Source: RUG11247 sp050945995
GTDB taxonomy: Bacteria; Bacillota; Clostridia; Christensenellales; Aristaeellaceae
Assembly (NCBI GenBank): GCA_050945995.1
Contig: JBMNUA010000163.1
Coordinates: forward strand, 1-5,777
DNA length: 5,777 nucleotides
Direction: 5' to 3'
The notes beneath the pieces were generated by a model. It was not told where the DNA came from. It did not search any database and saw only the letters and a program-made list of their open reading frames with translations. Below, in pieces: positions 1 to 5,777 of the stretch; within the stretch, counting starts at the first letter, position 1, and every line of letters begins with the position of its first letter. The position numbers and the translations under genes are program-made.

Positions 1-93
1 GAGCGTGGCGTATATGGGCGAGGGGTAAAGGGAAAAGGAAAAAATCTGATTCCTGCGAGAACCTCGCACCCTTTCATTCGGATGGATGAATTC
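1..93. other. Non-coding flank with no recognisable gene
   Basis: No credible reading frame, ribosome binding site or promoter is visible. The region holds a small perfect hairpin, TGCGAG/CTCGCA (54-59 and 63-68), and a run of six A (39-44), seen as T on the minus strand. The 9-nt gap between them is too long for a standard terminator. Confidence 0.5.
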
Positions 94-126
94 AAGAAAG
101 CCGTGATTCCATGTGGAATCACGGCT
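94..126 (-). terminator. Probable operon terminator hairpin
   Basis: On the minus strand 126-115 pairs perfectly with 110-99 over 12 bp with a 4-nt loop; the core arm is CCGTGATTCC. The tract TTTCTT (99-94) follows, partly overlapping the stem base. It begins 28 nt after the permease 2 stop codon. The T-tract is interrupted by a C, so efficiency is uncertain, but the stem is the strongest short palindrome in the window and lies in the expected place. Confidence 0.7.
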
Positions 127-154
127 ATTTGCATTCCTTCGGCAAACCACTCGC

Positions 155-1429
155 CTACCGCGCCTTCGCCCCTGCCGCCGCAATCGCACGCGCGGGATTC
201 TTGTTCGCGGTCGTGCTGCGCCACGCGTACATGACGAGCGCGAGCGCGATAACGCCGTAGCACAAGAACACGCGGAAATACTCGCCGATTGCCGCATCGC
301 CGAAGATATTCGACGCGGCGTTCTGCGCGACGATGAACAGCGTGTGAAACAGCACGCAGCCCACGAGCGCCTGCGAGTTCGTCGCGCGGTCGATCGACGC
401 GCCGCCGACGAGGATCGCCGCGCCTGCGTACAGCCCGACCATCTCATGTGCGGCATATGTCTGCAGTGTTCCGAGGTTCTGTATGAAGATGATCTGCCCC
501 CAACCCGCCAGGATCGTGGAGATGGTGATCGCGATCAACCGCACGCGGTTCACATTGATGCCCGCAGCGTTCGCCACGACGCGATTCTGCCCGACCGCCC
601 GAAACTTCTGCCCCAGCCGCGTGCGCATGATCACCACATTGAACAGGCAGAGCACGCCCACAATCGCAAACGTGATGATCGGCACGGAGATGTTTACAAA
701 CTGCGCCTTCACGATCGGCACATTGTAGATGACAACGGAGAGCGCGGACGGGATCGCGAGCACCAGAAACTTAGAAAGCCGCATCTTCTTGAGTGCGAAC
801 AAAACAATCGCCCCGACGAGGATCACCGCCGCGAACACATACAACGTCGTCCCAAACGGCAGCCGCCACAGGCGGTCGATCGCCTTGTACAGCCCGTTTT
901 CACCCATCAGCGAGAGCGTATTTTGAACGCCCGTCGCGCCCATGATGGTCACCGCGGAGCTGAGCGGGATGTATCGCCCGAAGATGAACAGAAACAGCAG
1001 CTGGTACGCGCCGTTTGCGAAATAACCCAGGATGAGCGACCCGATCGTCTCCTGCCCCTTCATGCGGTTGAGCAGCATACCGATCAAAAGTCCGAACCCG
1101 CCCGCGAGCGGCACGGTGATCGCCGCCGCGATGAGCACGCCCGCGATGCCCGGGATCTCCCACGACAACACGAGTACAAGCCCGATCTGCGCTGCCATCG
1201 CGCCGATGGTGATCGCGAAGTTGATGCCCATGCCCGCGATGATCGGGATCATGAGCGCGAGCACGATAAACGCGTTTCGCGTCATGCGATCGACCAACTG
1301 GCTCAAAATATAATCCGGTCTGAGCCCCGAGCGGATGATGAAGAACACGCTGATCGCAAGGAACAGGTATGTGACGATATAATCCTTCAGATGCCCGCCG
1401 ATGGCGGACGAAATGCTGCGCTTATTCAC
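155..1429 (-). CDS. ABC importer permease 2, BPD_transp_2 (ribose/BMP) type
   Basis: This is an integral membrane subunit of a ribose/BMP-class ABC importer, 424 residues from the chosen start. About ten hydrophobic segments are visible, for example near residues 18-33, 53-66, 72-89, 94-118, 132-150, 196-213, 219-236, 248-267, 298-316 and 385-402. Family-like features are the glycine-rich stretch GMGINFAITIGA (66-77), the cytoplasmic coupling loop AVGQNRVVANAAGINV (278-293) and YAGAAILVGGAS (334-345). It aligns without gaps to permease 1 from GMGIN to LLNRMKG, so the two are paralogues that probably form a heterodimer. Relative to permease 1 it has about 58 extra residues before the coupling loop. 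I chose GTG at 1429 because GGGAGG (1443-1438) lies 8 nt upstream; an in-frame GTG at 1438 overlaps that site and would add only three residues. The start overlaps the permease 1 stop by 8 nt, implying translational coupling. The substrate is unknown. Confidence 0.93.
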   Translation of the reverse strand: MNKRSISSAIGGHLKDYIVTYLFLAISVFFIIRSGLRPDYILSQLVDRMTRNAFIVLALMIPIIAGMGINFAITIGAMAAQIGLVLVLSWEIPGIAGVLIAAAITVPLAGGFGLLIGMLLNRMKGQETIGSLILGYFANGAYQLLFLFIFGRYIPLSSAVTIMGATGVQNTLSLMGENGLYKAIDRLWRLPFGTTLYVFAAVILVGAIVLFALKKMRLSKFLVLAIPSALSVVIYNVPIVKAQFVNISVPIITFAIVGVLCLFNVVIMRTRLGQKFRAVGQNRVVANAAGINVNRVRLIAITISTILAGWGQIIFIQNLGTLQTYAAHEMVGLYAGAAILVGGASIDRATNSQALVGCVLFHTLFIVAQNAASNIFGDAAIGEYFRVFLCYGVIALALVMYAWRSTTANKNPARAIAAAGAKAR

Positions 1430-3356
1430 GTTGCGCACCTCCCGACTGCGTGAGCGCGTAGAGGATGATGCCGTTTGAGATCATAATCCGCATGACCTCC
1501 GACAGCCCGCCCCCCGATATCGCCGCGTTCGCGACCTGTATGCCCAGCGCGAGCACGCCCTGGAACAGGAACGTGCCGATCAGCACATGCGAAACCTTCG
1601 CCTTCGCCACCGACGCGCCGCCGATCAAAATTGCGCTCGCCGCGATAAAGCCCATCTGCTTGGGCGAGTTGTACAGCTGCGCGTATCCCAGCGACTGGGA
1701 GTACACCAGTATGCCAACCGACGCGATGACCGTGGAGAGCACCGTGCCGATGGTGCGCATCTTATCGACGTTGATGCCCGATGCCTCCGCAAACCGCGGG
1801 TTCGAGCCGGCAGCCACCATCGCCGAGCCCGTGCGCGAGCGCGTGAACAGCCACATCGAAAAACAGCACAGTCCGAAGAATAGGAGAAGCCCCGTCGGCA
1901 CGCGAACGCCGAAGATTTCAAACGACAGGAAGTTGGTCAACAGCGACCCGTATGCGTACTTCAAGTTGTGCGTCACCCGCAGCCCTCTGCCGAGCAGCCA
2001 GGTGATCTTCGGATTCGTAAACGGGAGCAGCATCCACGCGATGCACATCAAAGAGACAAACGAGAACCCGACATACGTCGAAACCGTCATCTCATTGCCC
2101 TTCAACCGGTTCAATAACTTCGCATACGCCCAGCCGAGCGGCGCCGCGAGAAGGATGCCCACCACCACGGAGAAGCCGAACGACTCCCAGCCCGTGATGT
2201 TGAACTGGATCGCGAGCATCGTCGCCATCAGCCCGGCGATGCAGCCGATCGTCATGCCGAGGTTCAGTCCGATGCCGCACTGTATGCCCGGCAATATCGC
2301 AAGCGCCAATACGCCGTACATGCCCGTGCGCTTGAGGATGTTGCCGACCATGGATTTCACATTGATCCCGTACAGGCTCGATGCGATGCAGAGAAACAGG
2401 AAAAATAGGATCAAAATCAGCCGCGGCACGCCAAGTTTTGCGACCAGCCGCGCGTATAACGCAACCGTGAGCGCGAGGATCAACACGCCCAGCCCGATGG
2501 CGATCATCTCGTCGCCGTGGCGCACCATGTACATCGCGAGCGTCACGCTTCTGTCGAAGTTCGATTCCGCGCCCAGCGCGGCAAAGCGGTCGTAGCGCGC
2601 CTCGAAATCCTCGCCGTGCGCGTAGGTGACGGGCAGCATCCGCTCCATGGTATCCTCGCGCATCTCGTCGCGCAATTCGGGCATGAGCGCTTGAAGCTGC
2701 GCCCACACGCCGTCAAACGCCGCCTCGATCTCGGGTTTCAGCGCGCTCAACTGCGCGCTCGGCTCAAACTGCGCGTAATCGACCTTGATCTCCTCGTCCT
2801 CGTCCGCGTCAATCGCGCTGTCGTCAAACGAATCGTCCGCCGCCGCGTCCCCCTCGATGACCGCCGCCTCCGGCTCGAGCGCTTCATCCGGCTCTTCCTC
2901 CACCGCCTGCGCGCCGTGCGTGCGGATGTACTCCGCCGCATAGTCCGCGCGCTCTTTTGCGAGCAGCGTCTCATATGTGCGCTGCGCGGCGATCATCTCG
3001 TCCACGCGCGCCTCGAGCGCGGCGGTGTCAAAATCGCCGAACTGCCCGTACTGCGCCTCCGCGCTCGCCGCAGTCTCCGCGCCCACTTGCTCGACATACG
3101 CGGTGCGCTCGTTGCGCGTCATGCCCTCTTCCTCGGCAAACGCGCGCGCCTCGCGCCGCGCCGCGAGCGTGATTTCATCGATGATGCCGTTCGCCGCCAC
3201 GCGCAGCACCGACCAGCTTCGCATCTGCCCGAGCGTCGCCGTGGCATATTCGCCCGCGCGCATGCCAAAGCCCGCCGCGCCCATCGCGATCGTGACCCCC
3301 GCGAGCGCGAACAACAATATGATGGCCGTCACCCGCTTGGTTGGTTTGCGTTTCAA
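1422..3356 (-). CDS. ABC importer permease 1 with large N-terminal extracytoplasmic domain
   Basis: This 644-residue protein is the other membrane subunit. Residues about 305-644 are an ordinary BPD_transp_2 permease: GIGLNLGMTIG (361-371), LLNRLKGNE (414-422), coupling loop AAGSNPRFAEASGINV (515-530) and ASAILIGGAS (573-582). The N-terminal part is unusual. A basic N-terminus and one membrane segment (10-31) precede some 250 mainly hydrophilic residues (32-283), then a second segment (285-303) leads into the core. By the positive-inside rule the hydrophilic part should lie outside the membrane. It looks largely helical and contains a very acidic stretch at 152-193. The start is TTG at 3356, with GGGAGG (3371-3366) 9 nt upstream; it overlaps the ATPase stop as TTGA. 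The frame is open further upstream, to 3476, but that part lies inside the ATPase gene and reads as an arginine-rich shadow. The permease call is firm; the role of the extension is unknown. Confidence 0.92.
   Translation of the reverse strand: MKRKPTKRVTAIILLFALAGVTIAMGAAGFGMRAGEYATATLGQMRSWSVLRVAANGIIDEITLAARREARAFAEEEGMTRNERTAYVEQVGAETAASAEAQYGQFGDFDTAALEARVDEMIAAQRTYETLLAKERADYAAEYIRTHGAQAVEEEPDEALEPEAAVIEGDAAADDSFDDSAIDADEDEEIKVDYAQFEPSAQLSALKPEIEAAFDGVWAQLQALMPELRDEMREDTMERMLPVTYAHGEDFEARYDRFAALGAESNFDRSVTLAMYMVRHGDEMIAIGLGVLILALTVALYARLVAKLGVPRLILILFFLFLCIASSLYGINVKSMVGNILKRTGMYGVLALAILPGIQCGIGLNLGMTIGCIAGLMATMLAIQFNITGWESFGFSVVVGILLAAPLGWAYAKLLNRLKGNEMTVSTYVGFSFVSLMCIAWMLLPFTNPKITWLLGRGLRVTHNLKYAYGSLLTNFLSFEIFGVRVPTGLLLFFGLCCFSMWLFTRSRTGSAMVAAGSNPRFAEASGINVDKMRTIGTVLSTVIASVGILVYSQSLGYAQLYNSPKQMGFIAASAILIGGASVAKAKVSHVLIGTFLFQGVLALGIQVANAAISGGGLSEVMRIMISNGIILYALTQSGGAQRE
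1438..1443 (-). promoter_or_regulatory. Ribosome binding site of permease 2
   Basis: GGGAGG at 1443-1438, inside the 3' end of permease 1, 8 nt before the GTG at 1429. It overlaps the alternative GTG at 1438, which argues against that codon as the start. Confidence 0.78.
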
Positions 3357-4945
3357 GCGATTTCGCCTCCCTTCGCCCGCGCGCCCGACATCGCCAGTCC
3401 GAAGCTCGCGTCGGAGGCGTCGGGCGGCAGTATGTCGGAAATCCTGCCCTCGGACACGATTGCGATGCGGTCGCACACGCTCCTGAGTTCCAATAGCTCG
3501 GATGATATCATCACGATCGTCAGCCCCGCCTCGCGGTTGAGCCGCACGAGCGTCTCAAGCACCAGCTGCTTCGCGCCGATGTCAATGCCACGCGTCGGCT
3601 CGGACACGAACAAAAACCGCGGATCGAGCGTGAGCGCGCGCGCCACGCACACCTTCTGCTGGTTGCCGCCCGACAATGTGCCCGTGCGCTGCGTAGGCGA
3701 TTGGCAGCGGATGTCCAATTCCCGGATCAGGCGGTTCGCGTGCGCGCGGATTTTGCGCCCGTCGCGCTGGCTCATCACGCGCTTGACATATTCGCCCTTC
3801 ACCTGCATGGCGGTGAACACGATGTTGTCCTCAATCGACTGGTCGAGCAAAAGCCCTACCCCGCGCCTGTCCTCGGAAACCGACGCGAGCCCGCGCCGAA
3901 GCACCGCCGCCGCGTCGTTGAGCGGCAGCTCCTCGCCGAACAAAGTGACCTCGCCCGCGGACGGGTACAAGCCCATGATGCCGTTTGAGATGCCGACCTT
4001 CCCCTGCCCCGCGAGCCCGCCGATGCCGAGGATTTCGCCGTCGAGTACGTCAAGATCGATCCCTTTGACCTCCTCGCCCGGCATCTGCACCGTAAGATCC
4101 CGGATCGAGAGCGCGACTTTCCCGGACAGCTTCGTCTCACGCGCCTTCGTCTCGATCATCTCCTCGTCGCCGCGCCCGATCATCATCGCCGCAAGCTCCA
4201 CGACCGAGGTTTTGTCTTTATCGACCGTCGCCGCCAGTTTCCCGTCGCGCAGGATCGTCACCTTGTCCGCCGCCGACATCACCTCGTCAAGCCGGTGCGT
4301 GATGAAGATGATGGCAATGCCGCTCTGCGCGATCTGTTTCATCACAGAGATCAGCTGCTCCGCCTCGGATTCGGCGAGCACCGCCGTCGGCTCGTCAAAT
4401 ACCATGAGTTTGATGCCCGTTTTGTCGATCTCGCGCGCGATCTCGATAAACTGCATGTAGCCAACGGGCAAACCGCTCACGCGCACATGCTCCTCGATGC
4501 CGATCCCCACGCTGTCGAGCGCCTTGCGCGCGTCCCGCGCCATGGCGGGCTTGTCGAGCATCTCCAGGTTTGTTCCAAAGATGCGGCTGAGCACATTCGG
4601 CTTGGCGATCTCGCGATTCAATTTGATATTTTCCGTGATCGTGAACCCGGGGATCAGCATGAACTCCTGATGCACCATGCCGATGCCCTTCTCCATGGCG
4701 TGCTGCGGCGATATGATGTGCGTCGGCTGCCCGCCGATGAGCACCTCGCCCCGAAAGCCGCCCGTTTGGTGGATGACGGGCATCCCGAAGAGGATGTTCA
4801 TCAGCGTCGATTTTCCCGCGCCGTTCTCGCCGAGCAGCGCATGGATTTCACCGGGTTTTACGCGCATCGTCACATCCCGAAGCACCGCGTTTGTCCCGTA
4901 TTCCTTTGTGATATGGTTCATCTCCAGCACATATTCCGAAGACAA
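3353..4945 (-). CDS. Fused two-domain ABC ATPase of a ribose/BMP-type importer
   Basis: This 530-residue cytoplasmic ATPase has two nucleotide-binding domains in one chain, the usual length and layout of the RbsA/BMP class. NBD1 has Walker A GENGAGKST (39-47), Q-loop VHQEF (91-95), Walker B MVFDEPTAVL (181-190) with Glu185, and H-loop His217. Its signature is degenerate: LPVGYMQ (159-165). NBD2 has a weak Walker A, GLAGQGKVG (310-318), a good signature LSGGNQQKV (424-432), a changed Walker B, FVSEPTRGID (446-455), and SSE in place of the H-loop. The DEPTAVL wording and the LPVG signature position recall BMP/nucleoside-type ATPases. I chose the TTG start at 4945 because GGAGG (4958-4954) lies 8 nt upstream and the protein then begins MSSEYVLEMNHITKEYG, a typical NBD1 start. 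The frame is open up to 4996 but has no ribosome binding site there. The stop overlaps the permease 1 start by 4 nt. Confidence 0.95.
   Translation of the reverse strand: MSSEYVLEMNHITKEYGTNAVLRDVTMRVKPGEIHALLGENGAGKSTLMNILFGMPVIHQTGGFRGEVLIGGQPTHIISPQHAMEKGIGMVHQEFMLIPGFTITENIKLNREIAKPNVLSRIFGTNLEMLDKPAMARDARKALDSVGIGIEEHVRVSGLPVGYMQFIEIAREIDKTGIKLMVFDEPTAVLAESEAEQLISVMKQIAQSGIAIIFITHRLDEVMSAADKVTILRDGKLAATVDKDKTSVVELAAMMIGRGDEEMIETKARETKLSGKVALSIRDLTVQMPGEEVKGIDLDVLDGEILGIGGLAGQGKVGISNGIMGLYPSAGEVTLFGEELPLNDAAAVLRRGLASVSEDRRGVGLLLDQSIEDNIVFTAMQVKGEYVKRVMSQRDGRKIRAHANRLIRELDIRCQSPTQRTGTLSGGNQQKVCVARALTLDPRFLFVSEPTRGIDIGAKQLVLETLVRLNREAGLTIVMISSELLELRSVCDRIAIVSEGRISDILPPDASDASFGLAMSGARAKGGEIA
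3366..3371 (-). promoter_or_regulatory. Ribosome binding site of permease 1
   Basis: GGGAGG at 3371-3366 (preceded by AA), inside the last codons of the ATPase gene, 9 nt before the TTG at 3356. The overlapping TTGA links the ATPase stop to the permease start. Confidence 0.8.
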
Positions 4946-4953
4946 CAGCCATC

Positions 4954-4959
4954 CCTCCC
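4954..4959 (-). promoter_or_regulatory. Ribosome binding site of the ATPase gene
   Basis: GGGAGG at 4959-4954 on the minus strand, with 8 nt to the TTG at 4945. It decides the start: the nearer ATG at 4952 is out of frame and too close to the site. Confidence 0.8.
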
Positions 4960-4968
4960 AAGTCAGTC

Positions 4969-5011
4969 TCCGCGCGGCGGGCGAAATCGCCCGCATCGCG
5001 CATGCCGCGGA
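4969..5011 (-). promoter_or_regulatory. GC-rich hairpin in the leader just before the ATPase gene
   Basis: On the minus strand GCGGGCG (4994-4988) and CGCCCGC (4983-4977) form a perfect 7-bp stem with a 4-nt loop. A possible outer 6-bp stem pairs 5011-5006 with 4974-4969. It ends about 10 nt before the GGGAGGG ribosome binding site and has no T-tract, so it is not a terminator. It may affect translation start, or it may simply reflect GC-rich composition. Confidence 0.4.
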
Positions 5012-5110
5012 CAGGGCAATCGTCCGCGCGCCACAAATAGCCAGACCGCCCGAAACCCCTCGGTTCCGAGCGGCATGTCAAAACACAGCGGCGCGCCGAC
5101 GATTGCCCTG
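5012..5110 (-). repeat. 99-bp structured intergenic element with 21-bp inverted repeats
   Basis: Arms at 5012-5032 and 5090-5110 are inverted copies with 20 of 21 positions matching; the outer end begins CAGGGCAATCG. The 57-bp interior holds a second hairpin: 5073-5062 pairs with 5057-5046 over 12 bp with a 4-nt loop. In that inner stem two pairs are G-U only when read on the minus strand (they are A-C mismatches on the plus strand), so the structure fits the operon mRNA best. It could be an mRNA-stabilising stem, a regulatory leader for the ATPase gene, or a REP/MITE-like palindromic repeat. No flanking target-site duplication is evident. Function is not known. Confidence 0.65.
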
Positions 5111-5142
5111 AAAAGAGCCCGCCCCTGCGAAGAAGCGGGCTC
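5111..5142 (-). terminator. Intrinsic-terminator-like hairpin after the binding-protein gene
   Basis: On the minus strand the arm GAGCCCGC (5142-5135) pairs perfectly over 8 bp with GCGGGCTC (5122-5115), with a 12-nt loop, and is followed at once by TTTT (5114-5111). It begins 9 nt after the binding-protein stop codon. The T-tract is short, so termination is probably partial. That would suit high binding-protein expression and lower read-through into the transporter genes, which have no clear promoter of their own. Confidence 0.7.
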
Positions 5143-5151
5143 CGATCTCCT

Positions 5152-5777
5152 TTAGGCGCCTTCGCCCTCGAGATAATCGCCGAAGTTCAAGTTGTCAAAC
5201 AGGATAAAGAAGAAGTTGTCGTACACGCGTCCGTCCGCATCCTCGTACAGGCTGAGGCTGGCGTTGCTGCCCGCCGCGTTGCTGAGGCACTCCGCGAGCT
5301 TGTCCGCGTCAACCTTGCCGTCGGTCTCGCCGTTGATGTAGGCAACCGCGTACTCGTAGCCGCCGTAGATCATCGACATGTTAAACGGAACCGCCCAGGT
5401 GGAGAAGCGGCCGACTGCATCGTACACCGCAAGCTGCTCGGCGCAGCGGCTGATGAAGCCGTCGATGTCGTTGTAGTCGTCCTCGTTGGCTTCGATGCCC
5501 AGAGACGCCGGGAAGCCGTGGAAGGGGCTGGGGCAGCAGGGCAGCGGATAGTACGCAGCCTGATCCTCCAGGATCGACATCTGCAGCGACTCCTGCATGG
5601 AGCAGTTGGTGGAGAAGAAAGCGACGTTCTTGCCCGCGTACTCCTCCATCACCAGCGGCACATCCTCGAGGATGAACTGCTGCGCGCCGGTCACGCCCGC
5701 TTCGCCGGTCGGGTCGGGCGCGTCGCGCTCAACCAGCTCAATGCCGTACTCCTCGCACAGCTCCTTGAACACGTTCA
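5152..5777 (-). CDS. DUF3798-type substrate-binding protein, C-terminal part (5' end outside window)
   Basis: The reading frame is open to the right edge, so the signal or lipoprotein sequence is not visible; 208 C-terminal residues are present. I recognise it from memory as a DUF3798 (PF12683) protein, a functionally uncharacterised bacterial family that I recall as having a periplasmic-binding-protein-like fold; no search was run. Numbering from the first in-window GTG codon (5772), visible features are the alternating strand/helix pattern KNVAFFSTNCSMQESL (48-63), expected of a Rossmann-like lobe, the motif PCCPSPFHGFP (78-88), and an aromatic C-terminus DNFFFILFDNLNFGDYL. Its place directly before an ATPase and two permeases makes it the likely ligand-binding component, acting outside the membrane. 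The GTG at 5772 is not a start: it has no ribosome binding site in view and begins in mid-domain. A terminator-like hairpin follows the stop codon closely. The ligand is unknown; a BMP/Med-like nucleoside binder is one alternative. Confidence 0.8.
   Translation of the reverse strand, partial: NVFKELCEEYGIELVERDAPDPTGEAGVTGAQQFILEDVPLVMEEYAGKNVAFFSTNCSMQESLQMSILEDQAAYYPLPCCPSPFHGFPASLGIEANEDDYNDIDGFISRCAEQLAVYDAVGRFSTWAVPFNMSMIYGGYEYAVAYINGETDGKVDADKLAECLSNAAGSNASLSLYEDADGRVYDNFFFILFDNLNFGDYLEGEGA

Noticed and set aside
39..68. Second terminator on the minus strand (hairpin 54-68 and T run 44-39)
   Set aside because: The stem is only 6 bp and the T run begins 9 nt after it, too far for a normal intrinsic terminator.
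113..1453. 446-codon open frame on the plus strand
   Set aside because: It lies wholly opposite permease 2, is packed with Arg, His and Asp without any fold-like pattern, and has no ribosome binding site. It is a GC-rich antisense shadow.
3357..3476. Upstream extension of permease 1 within its open frame
   Set aside because: The added 40 residues are an arginine-rich out-of-frame reading of the ATPase C-terminus. The TTG at 3356 has an excellent ribosome binding site and a proper basic-then-hydrophobic N-terminus.
2517..4460. 647-codon open frame on the plus strand
   Set aside because: It lies opposite the conserved ATPase and permease 1 genes. The first part is Arg/Leu-rich and the second Ser/Pro-rich, as expected from reverse reading of GC-rich codons.
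4848..4952. Small frame starting ATG at 4952 (34 codons)
   Set aside because: The ATG touches the Shine-Dalgarno site with about 1 nt spacing, and the frame overlaps the conserved start of the ATPase.
4946..4996. Upstream extension of the ATPase to an earlier start
   Set aside because: It would read through the Shine-Dalgarno site and leader hairpin as coding sequence and has no ribosome binding site of its own.
5053..5081. Possible internal promoter with a perfect -35 box TTGACA (5081-5076, minus strand)
   Set aside because: At 17-18 nt spacing the -10 position reads GGGTTT or GGTTTC, which does not resemble TATAAT, and it lies within the inner hairpin.
5012..5110. Complete insertion element with target-site duplication
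   Set aside because: There is no transposase and no matching direct repeat directly outside the inverted-repeat arms. Only a MITE/REP-like origin remains possible.

Overview
The window holds the 3' part of one operon, entirely on the minus strand, encoding an ABC importer of the ribose/BMP (CUT2-like) class. In transcription order (right to left) the genes are: the C-terminal 208 residues of a substrate-binding protein that I recognise as a DUF3798-type protein (5152-5777, N-terminus outside the window); a fused double-NBD ATPase (3353-4945); a large permease with an unusual N-terminal extracytoplasmic domain (1422-3356); and a second, smaller permease (155-1429). A hairpin with a short T-tract 28 nt after the last stop codon probably ends the operon. 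The last ~95 bases show no gene.

The DNA is GC-rich with mostly G/C third positions. Each of the three complete genes is preceded by a strong GGGAGG Shine-Dalgarno site and starts at a non-ATG codon (TTG, TTG, GTG). This, together with the DUF3798 family, suggests a GC-rich Gram-positive anaerobe of the Clostridia. That is an inference; no taxonomic marker gene is present.

The two permeases are paralogues of the BPD_transp_2 type and would form the membrane heterodimer. The two-domain ATPase would drive it with one consensus and one degenerate ATP site. The DUF3798-type protein would deliver the ligand outside the membrane. ATPase/permease 1 overlap by 4 nt and permease 1/permease 2 by 8 nt, so the three are probably translationally coupled. 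The binding-protein gene is separated from them by 206 bp containing an intrinsic-terminator-like hairpin, a 99-bp element bounded by 21-bp inverted repeats (one mismatch) enclosing a second 12-bp hairpin, and a third GC-rich hairpin just before the ATPase ribosome binding site. This arrangement fits strong binding-protein expression with reduced read-through into the membrane genes.

The substrate cannot be read from the sequence. Details of the ATPase and permeases resemble BMP/nucleoside-type importers somewhat more than ribose importers. The least explained parts are the ~300-residue N-terminal extension of permease 1 and the structured intergenic element.
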